Source: Saccharum officinarum (taxonomy: Eukaryota > Streptophyta > Magnoliopsida > Poales > Poaceae). Taken from it: DNA of 64,000 nt. Positions 21,265 to 32,224 of this stretch are shown piece after piece. The notes under the pieces are model-generated. The model did not search any database and was not told where the DNA came from. It worked only from the letters and a program-made list of their open reading frames with translations. The position numbers were made by a program, and so were the translations under genes. Positions within the stretch are counted from its first letter, which is position 1. Each line of letters opens with the position of its first letter. The stretch covers positions 4,677,831 to 4,741,830 of the forward strand of contig CM036231.1 of NCBI GenBank assembly GCA_020631735.1, given 5' to 3'.

Positions 21265-23270
21265 GTGATTGAACAAAGATGGCGGGAGGGGGGGTCATGT
21301 TTTAGGAACGTGAGTGACCTCTACCAAAGAAGCACCGAGGCAACTAGAGGTCGATGGACATGCAGGGGTCAAGGAAGACGGAGGGCTCATCTTGCTCAGG
21401 CACCGTCGCCGCTGGAGGTGGAGGTGGAGGTGGTGGAGGAGGAGGAGGTGGTGGAGAAGGAGATGGGGTACGGGCGGCACACGTAGGTGGTGGAGGAGGA
21501 GGTGGAGGTGGAGAAGGGGGAGGAGGAGGAGGAGGAGCAGGGTGAGGAGGACGACGAGGAGGAAGAGGCGAGGGAGGAGCTAGAGGGGGCGACAGGGGGT
21601 CCTCTTCCTGTGGTGCGGCGGGTGGGGGGTCCTCTTCCTCAGCTACGTCCGAGGTCCCGCGACACTCCCAAAGCGATCGATATCGATTGAGAGACGGCCG
21701 ATCATTAAACCCTCTGGGGATAGGTAACTAACTTTATATGTGATCACTACATTTTCCTTTGATATGTTGAAAATGATAATAAAGACTAATTATTTGTCTT
21801 GATCACTTGGGCAGGAATTTCAAGTTTGTGGAAGCAAGTGCTAACGGACGCCTTATCAATGGTATCCTGGGTCTTTTGTGCAGGGAACACTTCCTTGGCT
21901 TGGTTGACTATATGGGTCGACGGGAGCCGGCATACTCATTTCGCCACTACGAGTGCGCCCCCGATAGACGTGATCGGGACGGCAGGGTTTTCACTAACAA
22001 GGCGATCCATGTGATTGAGGAGCTGTGGGTAAGTCTTCAAAGCACTGCGTTGCTCAATTCATCGCCTCCTTGGACATTCTTGACTTAATGACCGGAGAAA
22101 TTGCGTCCATATGCAAGATTTCTATAAATGCCAGCATCCATATGAGGAGCAGGTGAGAGTTGTGGCTAAAGAATCCTGTAAGAACCTGGTTCACAACATG
22201 CACTACGAGGCGTGCATTCAGGCTGTCATAGATTGGCACACAATTAATAATCGAGTTGTGTATAAGAAAGAGGTCGCAAGGAAGATGGCGCTGATCCGGG
22301 AACAATACCTGAGTGTAAGTATAGAACTTGAATAACCTTTGTTTCTAAAATTAAGTATGATTAATTTGATCTGTGTCATATACTTGATTACTTGTAGGTG
22401 CCTCCTGAGTGGTGCAAGGGTCAGACGGTGTGCTGGACAATGATGGTGGACAAGTGGTGGGCGAAGCACGGAGCTGCTCGGGAGCGGCGTTTGTTGATGC
22501 AAGGTGCATCACACCATCAAGGCAAACGAAGCCTCGATGCCTATGCGGCTAAATGGGTACGCGCCATATCCATTTCTTTATGTAACCCTCAATTATGCAT
22601 AATATATACTCATCTTGGTGTTTCTTTCGCAGTCTGCGCCACATGGTGGCCAGCCTTGCCCCCCAGTTCAAGGCATATGCTAGGCGCACAGGGGTAAGGC
22701 GACTTCCAATGTCGACTACAACCCGAACGACCCGCCCGAGGCATACAGCAACCCGTCCATCCCCAGCCGCCTCAGTGACTACACGACCATGGCAAGAGAG
22801 ATCTATGGGCCAGAGTACGATCCTAGCACCCATGACCTCGATGGAGAAATCGTCATGAGGGTGGGAGAAGGCAAGAAGCATGGGCGGTACTGGATTGGTG
22901 ACAGCTTCATTGACTCGGCCAGTACTTGCACTCTCGCCGAGATTCGAGCAAGGAGCACGAGCGAGAGCCCAGCCATACGCCCACGGCCCAACGTTGCACA
23001 AGGGCGGGTCGATGTACTAGAGGTTGTTTCTATTTTATTCGTCGTTCATTCATCCATACACACCGTTAATTACTTGGATTGTAGCATAGAGGAAGCATCA
23101 GGAGGAGATGGAGGTGAGGATGATGGAGCAACGACAGGAGATGGAGGCGAGGATGATGGAGCAGTAGCAGCATATGTTCCAGTTATGGACGTGTCTCCTT
23201 GTGGACTTGTTTCGCACTTTGGTGGTACTTGTGATCATATTTGTGGACTTGTGGAGTTGAAGTGCTAAAT
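21265..23270 (+). pseudogene. tnpA-like: CACTA tnpA-like protein (Transposase_24 / Ptta-En/Spm type), multi-exon
   Basis: The first exon (about 21265-21720) is a low-complexity Gly/Glu/Arg-rich region encoded by GGA/GGT repeats. After an intron ending near 21814 comes NFKFVEASANGRLINGI...CAPDRRD (21815-22028). The conserved core follows: DFYKCQHPYEEQ, HNMHYEACIQAVIDWH, KMALIREQYLS (22112-22314), then PEWCKGQTVCW and ARERRLLMQGASHHQGKRSL (22399-22556). A third block reads PSIPSRLSDYTTMAREIYGPEY (22740-23022). Exon joins fit GT/AG sites such as GTAAGTATAG after 22314. The order matches the plant Ptta/En/Spm family, thought to bind the subterminal repeats. Intactness is uncertain, with likely frame breaks in the last exons. 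Confidence 0.72.
21400..21600. repeat. GGA/GGT low-complexity tract
   Basis: A purine-rich run of GGAGG/GGTGG units inside the first tnpA-like exon produces long spurious ORFs in all plus-strand frames (poly-Gly, poly-Glu, poly-Arg/Trp). Confidence 0.85.
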
Positions 23271-23389
23271 ATATGTGACATATGTGTGATATTGTGTGAT
23301 ATATGTGTCTTTGATATATGACATTTGATATACGGTGATATATGGATCAATTGCAGGAGGGAAAGCAAAAAAACAAAAAAAAAATTCAG

Positions 23390-23858
23390 CTTTGCCGAGA
23401 GTAACACTCGGCAAACAACTTGTTTGCTGAGTGTTTTGACGATTGCTCTTGGCAAAACTGTACATCCAGTGCCATTTTTTGCCTGATTTCCAGATTTGCC
23501 GAGTGCTTTATTGTTTGCTGAGTGCTGTGGCACAGGCACTCGGCAAACATGGCTTCTTTGCCGAGTGCCAGATGGGACGGCACTCGGCAAACAAGACCTA
23601 TTTGTCGAGTGCCTGCCATCACGACACTCGGCAAACGGCCGTTACCAGATGTTCCTCCGTTTGGTTTCACTTTTTTTTTGCCGAGAGATTTTTGGGGCAC
23701 TCGGCAAACGTTTGTCGAGTGCCCAATAAAAGGCTCTCGGCAAAGCTCTGTTTGCCGGGTACCTAGTTGCCGATGGAGCTATGCCGAGAGCTACACTCAG
23801 CAAACACTTTGCCGAGCGTTTTTGTGGCTTTGCCGAGTGTAAGCCGAGTCCGGTAGTG
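23390..23858. repeat. CACTA 3' subterminal repeat array and terminus
   Basis: About a dozen TTTGCCGAG(T/A)G motifs and complements mirror the 5' array and end in CCGGTAGTG, the complement of the 5' CACTACCGG. Confidence 0.88.
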
Positions 23859-24078
23859 TAGTAGAAGAGGAGAGCAGTAAAAGAGAGGATCACTCAAAAG
23901 CAAGGTTTTAAATCTCCGGCTATAGCCTCCGCTATCTCCGGCTATAGCTGTTTGAGAAGAATTTAGCTAAGCTTTTTCATGTACAAGTTAGCTCTTAGCT
24001 GCCGCTATAGCCCGAGTGTAGCCGGCCGGTAGTGTAGTAGAAGAGGAGAGCAGTAAAAGAGAGGATCACTCAAAACTC
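23830..24078. repeat. Imperfect tandem duplication (176-bp offset) of the CACTA end plus flank
   Basis: The last about 25 bp of the CACTA end plus about 46 bp of flanking DNA (ending GGATCACTCAAAA, to 23901) recur at 24011-24078 with only small changes in the CACTA part. Between them lies about 110 bp carrying several GGCTATAGC-type short repeats. See findings. Confidence 0.75.
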
Positions 24079-24115
24079 AAAAGACAAAAAAAAGAAAGAA
24101 AAAAGATGAGTTCAG

Positions 24116-24560
24116 TTACAATCTGCGCTCTAGCCATGTTTCAATATCCGGTAGATACTTCTTTGCGCACAGGATAACCAAGCGAAAGACATTCTTGAAG
24201 ATGAACTTGCAGTGTTCTCTCGTAGCCTCCTCTTCTCTGAAAATGTGGTTGTTTCTTACAGTCCACAAGATCCAACAGAGAAGGATAATGATTTTCATGA
24301 ATACAGGAACGTTGGGCTGGGCCTTGAAGTTCTCCAGGATCTGATTCTGAAAGGGACCCAAGGAAGAGGCAACAGCCAGCCCAAGAAAACTCCAGCATGA
24401 TTTTGCAAACTCACAATGGAGGAAGAGATGTTCAACAGTCACCTCGACTGAATTGTTGCACAAGACACAATTGTAGGACTGAAGGTGCATGTTTTTCCGT
24501 CGAAGAATATTGCGGGTTCTGTGCAGTTATATTGCAGCGGTATTGTTCTAATTTGGTCTA
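24116..24560 (-). pseudogene. LINE (L1-type) ORF2 C-terminus, RT zinc-binding (zf-RVT) domain
   Basis: The 124-residue minus-strand ORF (24116-24490) shows CVLCNNSVEVTVEHLFLHCEFAKSCW, the C-x2-C...H-x4-C zinc-binding motif following RT in plant L1 elements, then an ILLCWILWTVRNNHIF block. Just upstream, another frame supplies TRNILRRK, so there is at least one frameshift. The element is 5'-truncated near 24560. Its 3' UTR continues at 24115-23859 and, after the CACTA insertion, at 12892-12817. It is a dead-on-arrival LINE copy. Confidence 0.8.
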
Positions 24561-24738
24561 CTTCCCTCCACCTGAATAGATTGTGTTTGCCACCTAGTTT
24601 CTTACCTAAAAAAACTTGACCTGCATGGGGTAAGATGGCTCCTGACATTGCAATAAGAAGATTTTCTCACATAGACTGAGAAAACCCCCGTACCCCTGCC
24701 CAGCCATACACAATGATATCATATCCAGCTTCGCACCA

Positions 24739-24873
24739 AGGGGCTTTTGGTTCCTGCCTCCCAGGTAGAGATTTAGCCAGGCAAGCATCTCCACCCCAGG
24801 CCGATGAAATCCAATGCCTGGGAGTGGTTGCCTAGCTGAGGCAACTTCTCAGTCCTCTAACCAAACAGCCCCT
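24739..24873. mobile_element. Small MITE with AGGGGCT...AGCCCCT ends
   Basis: AGGGGCTTTTGGTTCC at the left is mirrored by CTAACCAAACAGCCCCT at the right around a 135-bp non-coding body. GGGGCTGTTTGGTT ends are widespread in grass MITEs (hAT or PIF type). No clear target duplication is seen. Confidence 0.5.
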
Positions 24874-24879
24874 AGTTTG

Positions 24880-25168
24880 TTACCTCAGTCTCTTTTAAGT
24901 GCATTTTGCCTACTTAGTGTCTTTTGCCACCTGAATGTTCCATTCTATATCAAATATGACTCAAATTGACATCACTCGTTGATGAGCAATCTGAATGTAT
25001 TTTACAAATCTGTATGAATGCCTTCTGCCACCTAAAAAATAGTTATGATGATTCATAAAAACAATCTGTACATCATTTTATTGATTCCCACATTCAGTCA
25101 TTTATTTTGACACTTCAGTGATCACATTCTCAAATATTCAGTCACAATATCATTTTACAATCTCAACC
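24880..25168. other. Low-copy-looking AT-rich spacer
   Basis: No ORF, terminal repeat or RNA gene is visible here. Confidence 0.3.
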
Positions 25169-25557
25169 TCACTTCACAATCCCATTTTGTCCCATCTCTG
25201 AACCTAAAGAACTACACGTCTTACCTCTGAACCTGAAGAAGTACCAACTGGTGCAGACTGCAGACTGCACAACCGTCTTTGAATGTTCCTCCTTCAATCC
25301 TTGCCTTGTTATTCTTGAGATTAATCTACAAGCACCAGATGTATAAGAGCCTGAATCACTTGATGAACCTGTAGAGTAGACAGTAGAGTAGCGAGCCACA
25401 GCCATGGTCGAGACCCTCGGCGGCGATGACTTGACGGAACCCCTTCGTGTTTGCGGATGGCAGAGTCTAAGCAACGAACAAAAGCAACACGCTGCACTAG
25501 GAGGCGAAGTGGGCTAATCGTGATACCCGACGGGGCGAAGCACGGCGGCGAAGGCAT
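25169..25557 (-). other. Possible first exon of an unrecognised gene
   Basis: A 101-residue minus-strand ORF (25169-25474) is Ser/Tyr/Thr-rich at its start. A good 5' splice site (AG|GTAAGA) lies near 25226 in minus orientation, and the region upstream (25400-25640) is GC-rich, as in grass first exons. A second frame (25321-25557) is equally long. I recognise no domain and see no continuation exon, so it may be a gene scrap or chance. Confidence 0.22.
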
Positions 25558-25784
25558 GGTCCGGGTCCGCCACGAGTGGCGACGACCGACGAGGGCGGCA
25601 ACAGACAGCGGCAGCGGCGCCGAGGTTTTCCAGTGAACCCGCGGCCGGCTGTGGACAGCGTGGGATTATTTTTTTAGGGCCGTATGTTGGGCCGGACTGG
25701 GAGGCCGTCTGAGCATCGAGTGCCAGCCGAAGCCACGTACGATCCTCATCGGATGACGATCTGTCTCCGACTGCACTCTAGCGT

Positions 25785-26520
25785 TGTGCTGCTGCATTAT
25801 CCCATGCCTCCCAATCCTATCACGTGACGCTATTCGCACTGCTAGTCCTAGATGGTAGGTGCAAGATCCTTGTGGCATGGCAGGAGAAATCAGGAATCAA
25901 CTCACATGGATAGCTAGTTGCATATATGGTGGAAGTATGACACACTACCGGCAACGAGGAACTCAGGAACTCATTTGGGATCCCCAGTCTGTTTTTATAA
26001 GACCTGAGAAGTAGGGCAATATAAATAATGCACGTGTTTTGACAAGGTTCCGCCACCATTCTTCGGGCCAGTTGATTTATGTCTGATCAGCTCCGATCCA
26101 GAAACACGTGGCCAAGGACACTCGAGTGACCTGAACTCCGCAGTTCATTCATTAAAATCTTTTATTGATAAGTTTCCGGCCGGAACACATCTGTGAAGAA
26201 TGCAATTAAAACATGCAACCTGACAATCACGAAGGTCTTGACTCGCTTGTAATTTTGTAAACTGTAGAACAACCAGAAGGGTTCCCTGCAGCTGCAAATG
26301 CCTTTTTTCATGAACAGAGATAATTAGGTTGATTTGAAATTCCGTTTGCCTAGAAGGAACTAGCTGTCCTGCAAATTTAATTCATACAACGATTTGTCTC
26401 CATTTTTAGAATTAGATAGACCACTTCACGCTTGGTACGCCATTTTGTGAAGTTTGTCATTTATATATATAAAAAAGATTACTCTTATCACAAAAAACAT
26501 ACTGTTTAGGATAAAATTTG
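25785..26520. repeat. Segmental duplication, copy A part 1
   Basis: This stretch aligns base by base with 56888-57570, sharing for example TGCTGCATTATCCCATGCCTC, CACACTACCGGCA, the TTTTTATAAGAC box, GTGGCCAAGGACACTCGAG and TTTCCGGCCGG, with scattered substitutions and small indels. No TE ends bound it. It looks like low-copy host DNA containing a TATA-like element near 25995. Confidence 0.8.
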
Positions 26521-29288
26521 GTGAAAGATATAAAATTTGCTACGGGACACTAAAAGTGAGCAGACATCGAAAAAAAGTTCAACTAGTTGTTGAACGTTCT
26601 GGTTCATGATAAATTTGTTGAAAGACACAACATCAATTAAAAAAATATTTTCCGACTGAGTAGAAGATAGAATGATGATGAAATATCATTTTGTGCCTCT
26701 GGTCCTTTCTTTTTCCTCACCTCCCCTTCTTCACTATGCTTTTCCTGCATTTGCTCTTTGGCGCCGTACCCACGCTCAGCCCGTTGCTGCCACCGTACTT
26801 CGCCACACGCCGGCCCTGCTGTTGCGTCATGCCTCCTTCGCTCCAACCACTCTGTGTGCAAGGCACTGCCGCCCCACGCGTGTGTGCCCTCCTCACATGG
26901 TTTCAATCTAGACGACATGGACGAAATCAGGTCTTACTCACATTGGCCTGCTTGTGAGTGAGCTTCTCCCGTAGGCCCCGAAGCCATTTGATGAGCTCAG
27001 TGTTCAGTGCTTGCCGCGCTGGATGTCGTCTTGGACTTGGTTGACCTCTGTGCGTGCAGCGGCGATGGCTATGACATGTGAGACTTGTCTATTGTAAGAT
27101 TCTGTTCTTGATAATTAATAAAGTTTTGTGTTTTAAAATCTATGTACCATTCTTATGCGTATTTGTACTTGATCCTAGCACAAATACAGAAGCACTTGGA
27201 CTCTTAAAATGAAGGCCCAATATCAAGTTGGGTAGAAACATATAAAAGTATCCTCATTACTTGCATGGTACATAAGTAGTGTACACACCACGATCGAGCA
27301 TACAGATATATGAACCAGCACCCAAATGACTTCTTTGATGCTCCCCTATATTTTAGTACAAGCAATGACTGATGCTCCTCTCTATCATCTCATTGCACCA
27401 TGAGCTTACAGATATATGAACCAGCACCCAACTTATTTGATTACATGGACAAAATGAGATTATACAAAGCAAGAGAATTGTACTAGTGCATTCATGTAGC
27501 ACTAAAATTATTTAATGAGTAAAGTTCATGGCCGGTCCTCCGAGTTATAATGGTGTGTCATCCCGGTCCTTCAACTCATAAACTATGTTATTTCGGTCCT
27601 TAATCTTTGTTTTGGTCTCACATTAACGTCTAATTGGTCGTGATACTAAAACCATGACGGTGAACATGGTTTTGCCCAAAACAGTCGGGAAACTACACGC
27701 TATTTCTTTCTCGTTAGGATTTAGGAATAGACCAAACCTCCTGGAGAAACTTTATTTATTTGAAATAGTGGCCACATGCAAAATATAGTAACAACTTCAA
27801 TCAGTAGAGAAACTGCATGCCACCCTGCCCACTATGGAACTAGGCACTAGAGACCGGACAAGAATATGGCCTCCAGCTCCAAATGCAGGCAGTCAGGCAC
27901 GTCATTCTTGATGAAATGTGTTGTTGCATTTCCGAATGCCTCCGAATCCTACTCCTGCGATGTGCATCGCTAGATTAGCAAACACGAAATATTTTTTAAC
28001 GAAGAGAATTCCGGAGCAAAACTTATATATTACTAAATTGTATAAATGATATGTTTCCTCCAGATGCATGTCCGCTTCTATAAAATCAGTAAGCACCTCT
28101 ACTCATGTCCTCCGATCCTATTTATGAAGGAGGTGAATAACATCTTTACTGTAAGGCCTGGTGCAACAACAGGCCAACAGCACAAAGGTCTGGCGGCAAC
28201 CACATGGTTGCTAACTGCAATTCAGGCATGCAACCGTAGTATTAACTCAAGTACTCAACTGGTCATCTTGCCATGATTAATTGAATGAGTTATGTAGAGA
28301 GCAGGTGAGCAAGGGGGATAGATGGTAACTGTATACAATAAAGCACGATGTTGGTGGTAGCATAGTGGGAATTCTCAATTCTGTGGGAGGTGAGCAGAGT
28401 GACACATGGATGGACATGTCTACCTCATTTAGAACTTCATGATCCAATTCCAATGGCGACAAAAAATAAACCCAAGGATCCAATGCTGTTGAGACTTGAG
28501 CTGGTGTGGCTCGTTGAGAGTTGAGCATTAGAGAAATTAAATGCACTTAATGGGTATGAACGAACTATATCAATACATATAATAGATAAGGTGACCGTCA
28601 AATGTCTACTATACATTGGTCTCCATGAATGACTAACACTAGATCAAAACAGAAAAAAAAAACAAGAAACTTGATTCAGAGAGACGTGAAAAAATGCATC
28701 TCTAATGTGATATTAGAGACGACAAGCTAAGTTGAAACGCATTTGTGATATGTGCCCCAGCAAAACACACCTGGCTAGAGGACACTTACTAGAGACGGTT
28801 GTCAAAAAAACATGTATGTGATATATACTTGTGGTCCGTCTGTTACCCAAAAAAATATCACAGACGTGCGCCTCTCCGATCAAGTTTTGCATACCTGAAA
28901 TCCTCACAATTGAAATATATTAGAAGAGCATATATATCTAATAGGGCAGGAACATCAAGCTTACATGACAGATTAAGAATACTTGAAAGTAAGTTAAAGA
29001 ATATGTAGTTTTAGTCTAATAAAGTGAAATTTATCTGTATGTTACATTTAAGCCGCAGCTGCTTGTTTCATTGGTTAAAAATTGATAGCATTTGGCTTCT
29101 GTTGCTTGCTTCCTTTTCTTGGATTCCTCAGGATGACAAATACTACAACATAAAGCTCTTCATCTTAACAAACTCATTGGGGTCTTTGGATTGTTAAAAA
29201 TAAAATGGGGATAGAATAGAAATTTCCAAAACCTTCTAAGGAGATGTTCACAAAATTCTATCCTTTTTGCAGAAATGGCATTATCTTA
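26521..29288. other. Non-coding region, no gene recognised
   Basis: 2.8 kb without a supportable gene. It includes a GC-richer patch at 26750-26910 with meaningless ORFs, a 26-bp direct repeat (CAGATATATGAACCAGCACC core) near 27300 and 27404, and a pair of diverged 'GGTCCT(T/C)C' phrases at 27533 and 27566. Some of this is probably eroded TE sequence. Confidence 0.35.
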
Positions 29289-29465
29289 GGCCACTCTAGC
29301 TCAGTGCATGTTTCATACAGTTTCATGCATATTAAATAATATGCTATCTCAGCAAATTTGCTGATGTGGCACTGTTTTTACAAAGAAAGAGAAGACGAGA
29401 GTTTCGTGGGCATCACCGTTTCCAACGTCTATGAAATCGGGTGAAACCCGCACTGAGGCGTTGCA
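29289..29465. mobile_element. Degenerate MITE related to the 30696-30890 element
   Basis: It begins GGCCACTCTAGCTCAGTGCATGTTTCAT after TTA, shares GCTGATGTGGCAC and GAGAGTTTC(G/A)TGGG with the better-preserved MITE at 30696-30890, and ends in a degraded GCACTGAGGC complement. Boundaries are approximate. Confidence 0.4.
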
Positions 29466-29970
29466 GTTTCATCTTCACCTTTTTCTCGATCTGCTGCGGC
29501 TGACTATGCCTGCCCCTCTCCTTGCGATCTCCCTTTCTCTCCTACCATCTCCCCTCGTCTACGACTCCACCTGCAGGCTGCAGATCGGCCACCTGTATCC
29601 CCTTCGTTCTGGTAAAGATGGGCGCACCTAATCTACCGGAGGCACGACGCGGCCAAGACCATTCTACCGCAGAGGCAACCTCGTCATGGCGCAGCTCTGC
29701 CGGACGAGCTAAGGTGTGTGGCTGTAGCCTGTAGCCACTACAACCGCACGGCGGCATACTAGCCTGCGCCCCCACTGATCAGGATCTGCATGTGGAGGCA
29801 GCTACTCGAATCTCCAATCCCCCAAGCAACCCACTCCAAAATCCATAGTAAATCTCGTCTTGTTAGCTTCTCAGATGCTTGTGTCATTCTAAGAAATTGG
29901 TACATACTTGTGTTTGTTGGATGATTAGTGGATTGAACTGGACTGAAAAGATAGTGGATTAGATTGCTTC
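29466..29970. other. GC-richer patch, no gene recognised
   Basis: Short ORFs on both strands (for example 29522-29734 plus and 29542-29775 minus) have no domain. CpG-rich sequence to about 29780 may be an orphan gene fragment. Confidence 0.25.
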
Positions 29971-29971
29971 T

Positions 29972-30059
29972 ATTCAGATAGGAAGGAGCACCAGATGTTA
30001 TCTATCAGTTATTTTTGGGTTATTGTTGGATGAATTCCAATGCTCCTTCCTATCTGAAT
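29972..30059. repeat. Perfect 19-bp inverted repeat with 50-bp spacer
   Basis: ATTCAGATAGGAAGGAGCA at 29972-29990 is the exact reverse complement of 30041-30059. Pairing does not extend clearly inward or outward. It could be the ends of a tiny foldback element or a chance hairpin. Confidence 0.7.
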
Positions 30060-30695
30060 TTTTCTGATGCATGCACATGATGATTACATGATGAGATTGT
30101 CTGAAATAGCATGTCTCTGCATGCTTACAGAATAAGTGAATAACACATTGCTCTGAACATGTTTGCACGCTTACATTTTTCTTGTATATTTTAGCTGTGG
30201 CCAAAGGAAGATTGGGTGGTTCAGATCAGAACTTGATGTCATTTAAAAAATCGTTGTGGCCAAAGAAAGCTTGTCTGGTTCAAATCGATTTTTTCAATGT
30301 GAAAGCGACTATATATTTTAGTGAGATGTACTCCTATGAACTCTGGTTCTGAGTTATCAGTGTCTCTCAACATTGGTACGTAATAAATATGGCACATTTG
30401 ATCACCATCTCATGCAACACTTAAATGATGTAGTTTGCTTATGAAACCGTGAAATGAAACTATGCATTGAGAGATGTTGTTTCATTCATTAGTCTAGACC
30501 TCTAAAACTGATGTGTTACTCTTGGAAATCATGAGATGAAACACACCATTTAGATGTCCATGCATCTTGCTAAATGGGGAAGAATCGGTGGATGATCCAG
30601 TGGTTTGAAGTGGTGCCCCTACTGTAACTCCTGTGGTGTATCTAGTTCTTTTTCGCTGAGAAATTACCACACAGAATAATCCAGTGGTTCTGTTA
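30060..30695. other. AT-rich spacer
   Basis: No coding, repeat-end or RNA-gene signal that I can support. Confidence 0.3.
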
Positions 30696-30890
30696 GGCCA
30701 GTTTCAATGGGATTTCATCAGAGTTTCATGACAATTAAATATGCTGATGTGGCACCGTATTAATGAAGAGAGAGATGATAAGAGTTTCATGGGAGTAGAG
30801 AGAGTTTCATGGGAATGAAACTCTTCTGCACTGTTTCTAAAATAAGATGCGTTGGAAACTGAGACATGAAACCCTCCATTGAGACTGGTC
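30696..30890. mobile_element. Tourist-like (PIF/Harbinger) MITE, 195 bp
   Basis: GGCCAGTTTCAATGG at the left and CCATTGAGACTGGTC at the right form terminal inverted repeats. TTA is duplicated directly outside (30693-30695 and 30891-30893), the PIF/Harbinger target preference. The body is non-coding with repeated AGAGTTTCATGGGA units. It is non-autonomous. Confidence 0.85.
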
Positions 30891-31037
30891 TTAGTGGAGT
30901 ATACAGGGACCAGTTCCCTTGGATGTTGTTTTTGTGCACGTCGGGACTCGGGAGGTGTTTTCACTATTGGTGTTCATGCATTTCATGGTAACCACTCAAT
31001 CCTAACCCACGATATGGAACTATACAGTGGTCGCTAG

Positions 31038-31219
31038 GGCAATGTTTGGATCCACACCCAACGAACTATTAGTAATGTTAGCCAGAAATAACCAGCTAAT
31101 AGCTAATTATTAGCAGGGTGGTAGGTAAGACATTAGCTAGACTTATTAGTTGAGGATCCAAATAGGACATCAGCTAATTTTTAGCAGCTAACTATTAGTT
31201 GTGGGGATCCAAACAGATC
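31038..31219. mobile_element. MITE with GTTTGGATCC ends
   Basis: GGGCAATGTTTGGATCCACA at the left is mirrored by GGGGATCCAAACAGATC at the right. The body has inverted CTAATAGTTAG-like motifs. TTA follows the right end (31220-31222) and a degenerate TAG precedes the left, suggesting a Tourist-like element. About 182 bp. Confidence 0.6.
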
Positions 31220-31222
31220 TTA

Positions 31223-31860
31223 GTAATACCAGATAAACTTTTAAGTTAGCTAGTACTCCTTAGCAAAAAAAAAACAAACTAGTAATCTCTACTTTCCTTC
31301 ACTATAGGTTGCGACTATTCAAGTATCACTCTTTTCTCCTTCAGGTCTTCCTCTTATAATCAAGAATGCGTATAGCGCTTAGTTCTGCAGTATGTAAAGG
31401 CAACCACATGGCTAGTACATGGATATTAAGAGCCATGAGTTTCAGCATCTCAACCGAATGCTTAAGCAGTCCTGCCAAATTGTTATAAGATGTACTGAAC
31501 ACCTGACGTGATGGACCTGATTGCCTAATGAATATAGGGGAGCAGCTATAAGTTCATAACAACGTCCACATGATCTACTGACCACTCGGGAATGAAGGCG
31601 CAAGGTATTTGGGAATTGGGATACTTATTCATGGATTTGATAAAAGTTTGTCATAGTTGTCGCCCTGTCGGTAACCCATTATCTAAGTATTGATGAAATG
31701 ATAATTAACAAATTACTGCATCTACATAGCACTAGTAGCACTGGACTCTTAAAGTTTAGCACAAATTTGATTGGTAAGGAATGAACTTAACGACAACAAA
31801 AGATAGATAACTCAAGCTAATTCAACCAAATATCTAACACAAGCTAGCTACAACTGATGC
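31223..31860. other. AT-rich spacer
   Basis: Nothing supportable was found. Confidence 0.3.
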
Positions 31861-31861
31861 T

Positions 31862-32150
31862 GACCATATTGAGTTACATGCATCAACTTGTCCAACCAAA
31901 AAGGCTGATGATGAAGGTGGACAATTCATGTTATATTTCAACACTCCCCCTGATGTACTGTAGGCTCCATCAGGCCTTAGATGTAGAATAGGAGCGAGCA
32001 ACAATTATTTTATTCAATTGTGCTAGCTAGCTAGGATTTGATGTGCCTTCTGGCCTTGATAACATATTGAGTTTCGTGTATCGAGCAGTTCGACCAAAAA
32101 AATTAAATTGATGATAATGGTGGGCAATTTACTTAATATTTCAACAATAC
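31862..32150 (-). mobile_element. Copia-type LTR end remnants (two related pieces)
   Basis: Two related blocks (31862-31943 and 32058-32148) share ATTGAGTT, GTCCAACCAAAA-like and TGGGCAATTTA/TATTTCAACA phrases. At the first, the minus strand reads GGGGGAG directly followed by TGTTGAAATA, a polypurine tract next to a TG-starting LTR. They look like scraps of a plant Copia element; no coding sequence survives. Confidence 0.4.
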
Positions 32151-32219
32151 CAACATCGCACGTATGATGTGCAACATTAAAATGACTGAATGATCCACCA
32201 AAGAAAGGATAAATGTAGC

Positions 32220-32224
32220 ATAAG
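32220..32224. repeat. Target-site duplication ATAAG (left)
   Basis: ATAAG directly before the TG of the left LTR; repeated at 49545-49549 after the right LTR. Confidence 0.92.

Larger units (their letters stand above)
12893..23858 (+). mobile_element. CACTA (En/Spm-like) DNA transposon, 10.97 kb, both ends present
   Basis: It begins CACTACCGGAAACG and ends CCGAGTCCGGTAGTG, with TAG duplicated on both sides (12890-12892, 23859-23861), the 3-bp duplication expected of CACTA. Many copies of TTTGCCGAGTG and its complement lie just inside both ends. Internally it carries a tnpD-like transposase gene (17533-20892) and a tnpA-like gene (21265-23270), both plus strand. A Sirevirus-type solo LTR (14806-16700) is inserted in the 5' part. 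Removing it leaves about 9.07 kb. Broken reading frames suggest it is not autonomous now, but the structure is complete. Confidence 0.93.

Noticed and set aside
21295..21690. Gly-, Glu- or Arg-rich proteins in three frames
   Set aside because: All arise from a GGA/GGT tract; only the frame leading into the downstream tnpA-like exons is plausible.
25169..25557. Confident host gene call
   Set aside because: One exon-like ORF with a splice donor but no domain, no second exon and a competing frame; left as a low-confidence note.
27490..27760. MITE with 'GGTCCTTC' ends
   Set aside because: Two similar phrases are in direct, not inverted, orientation and no target duplication is visible.
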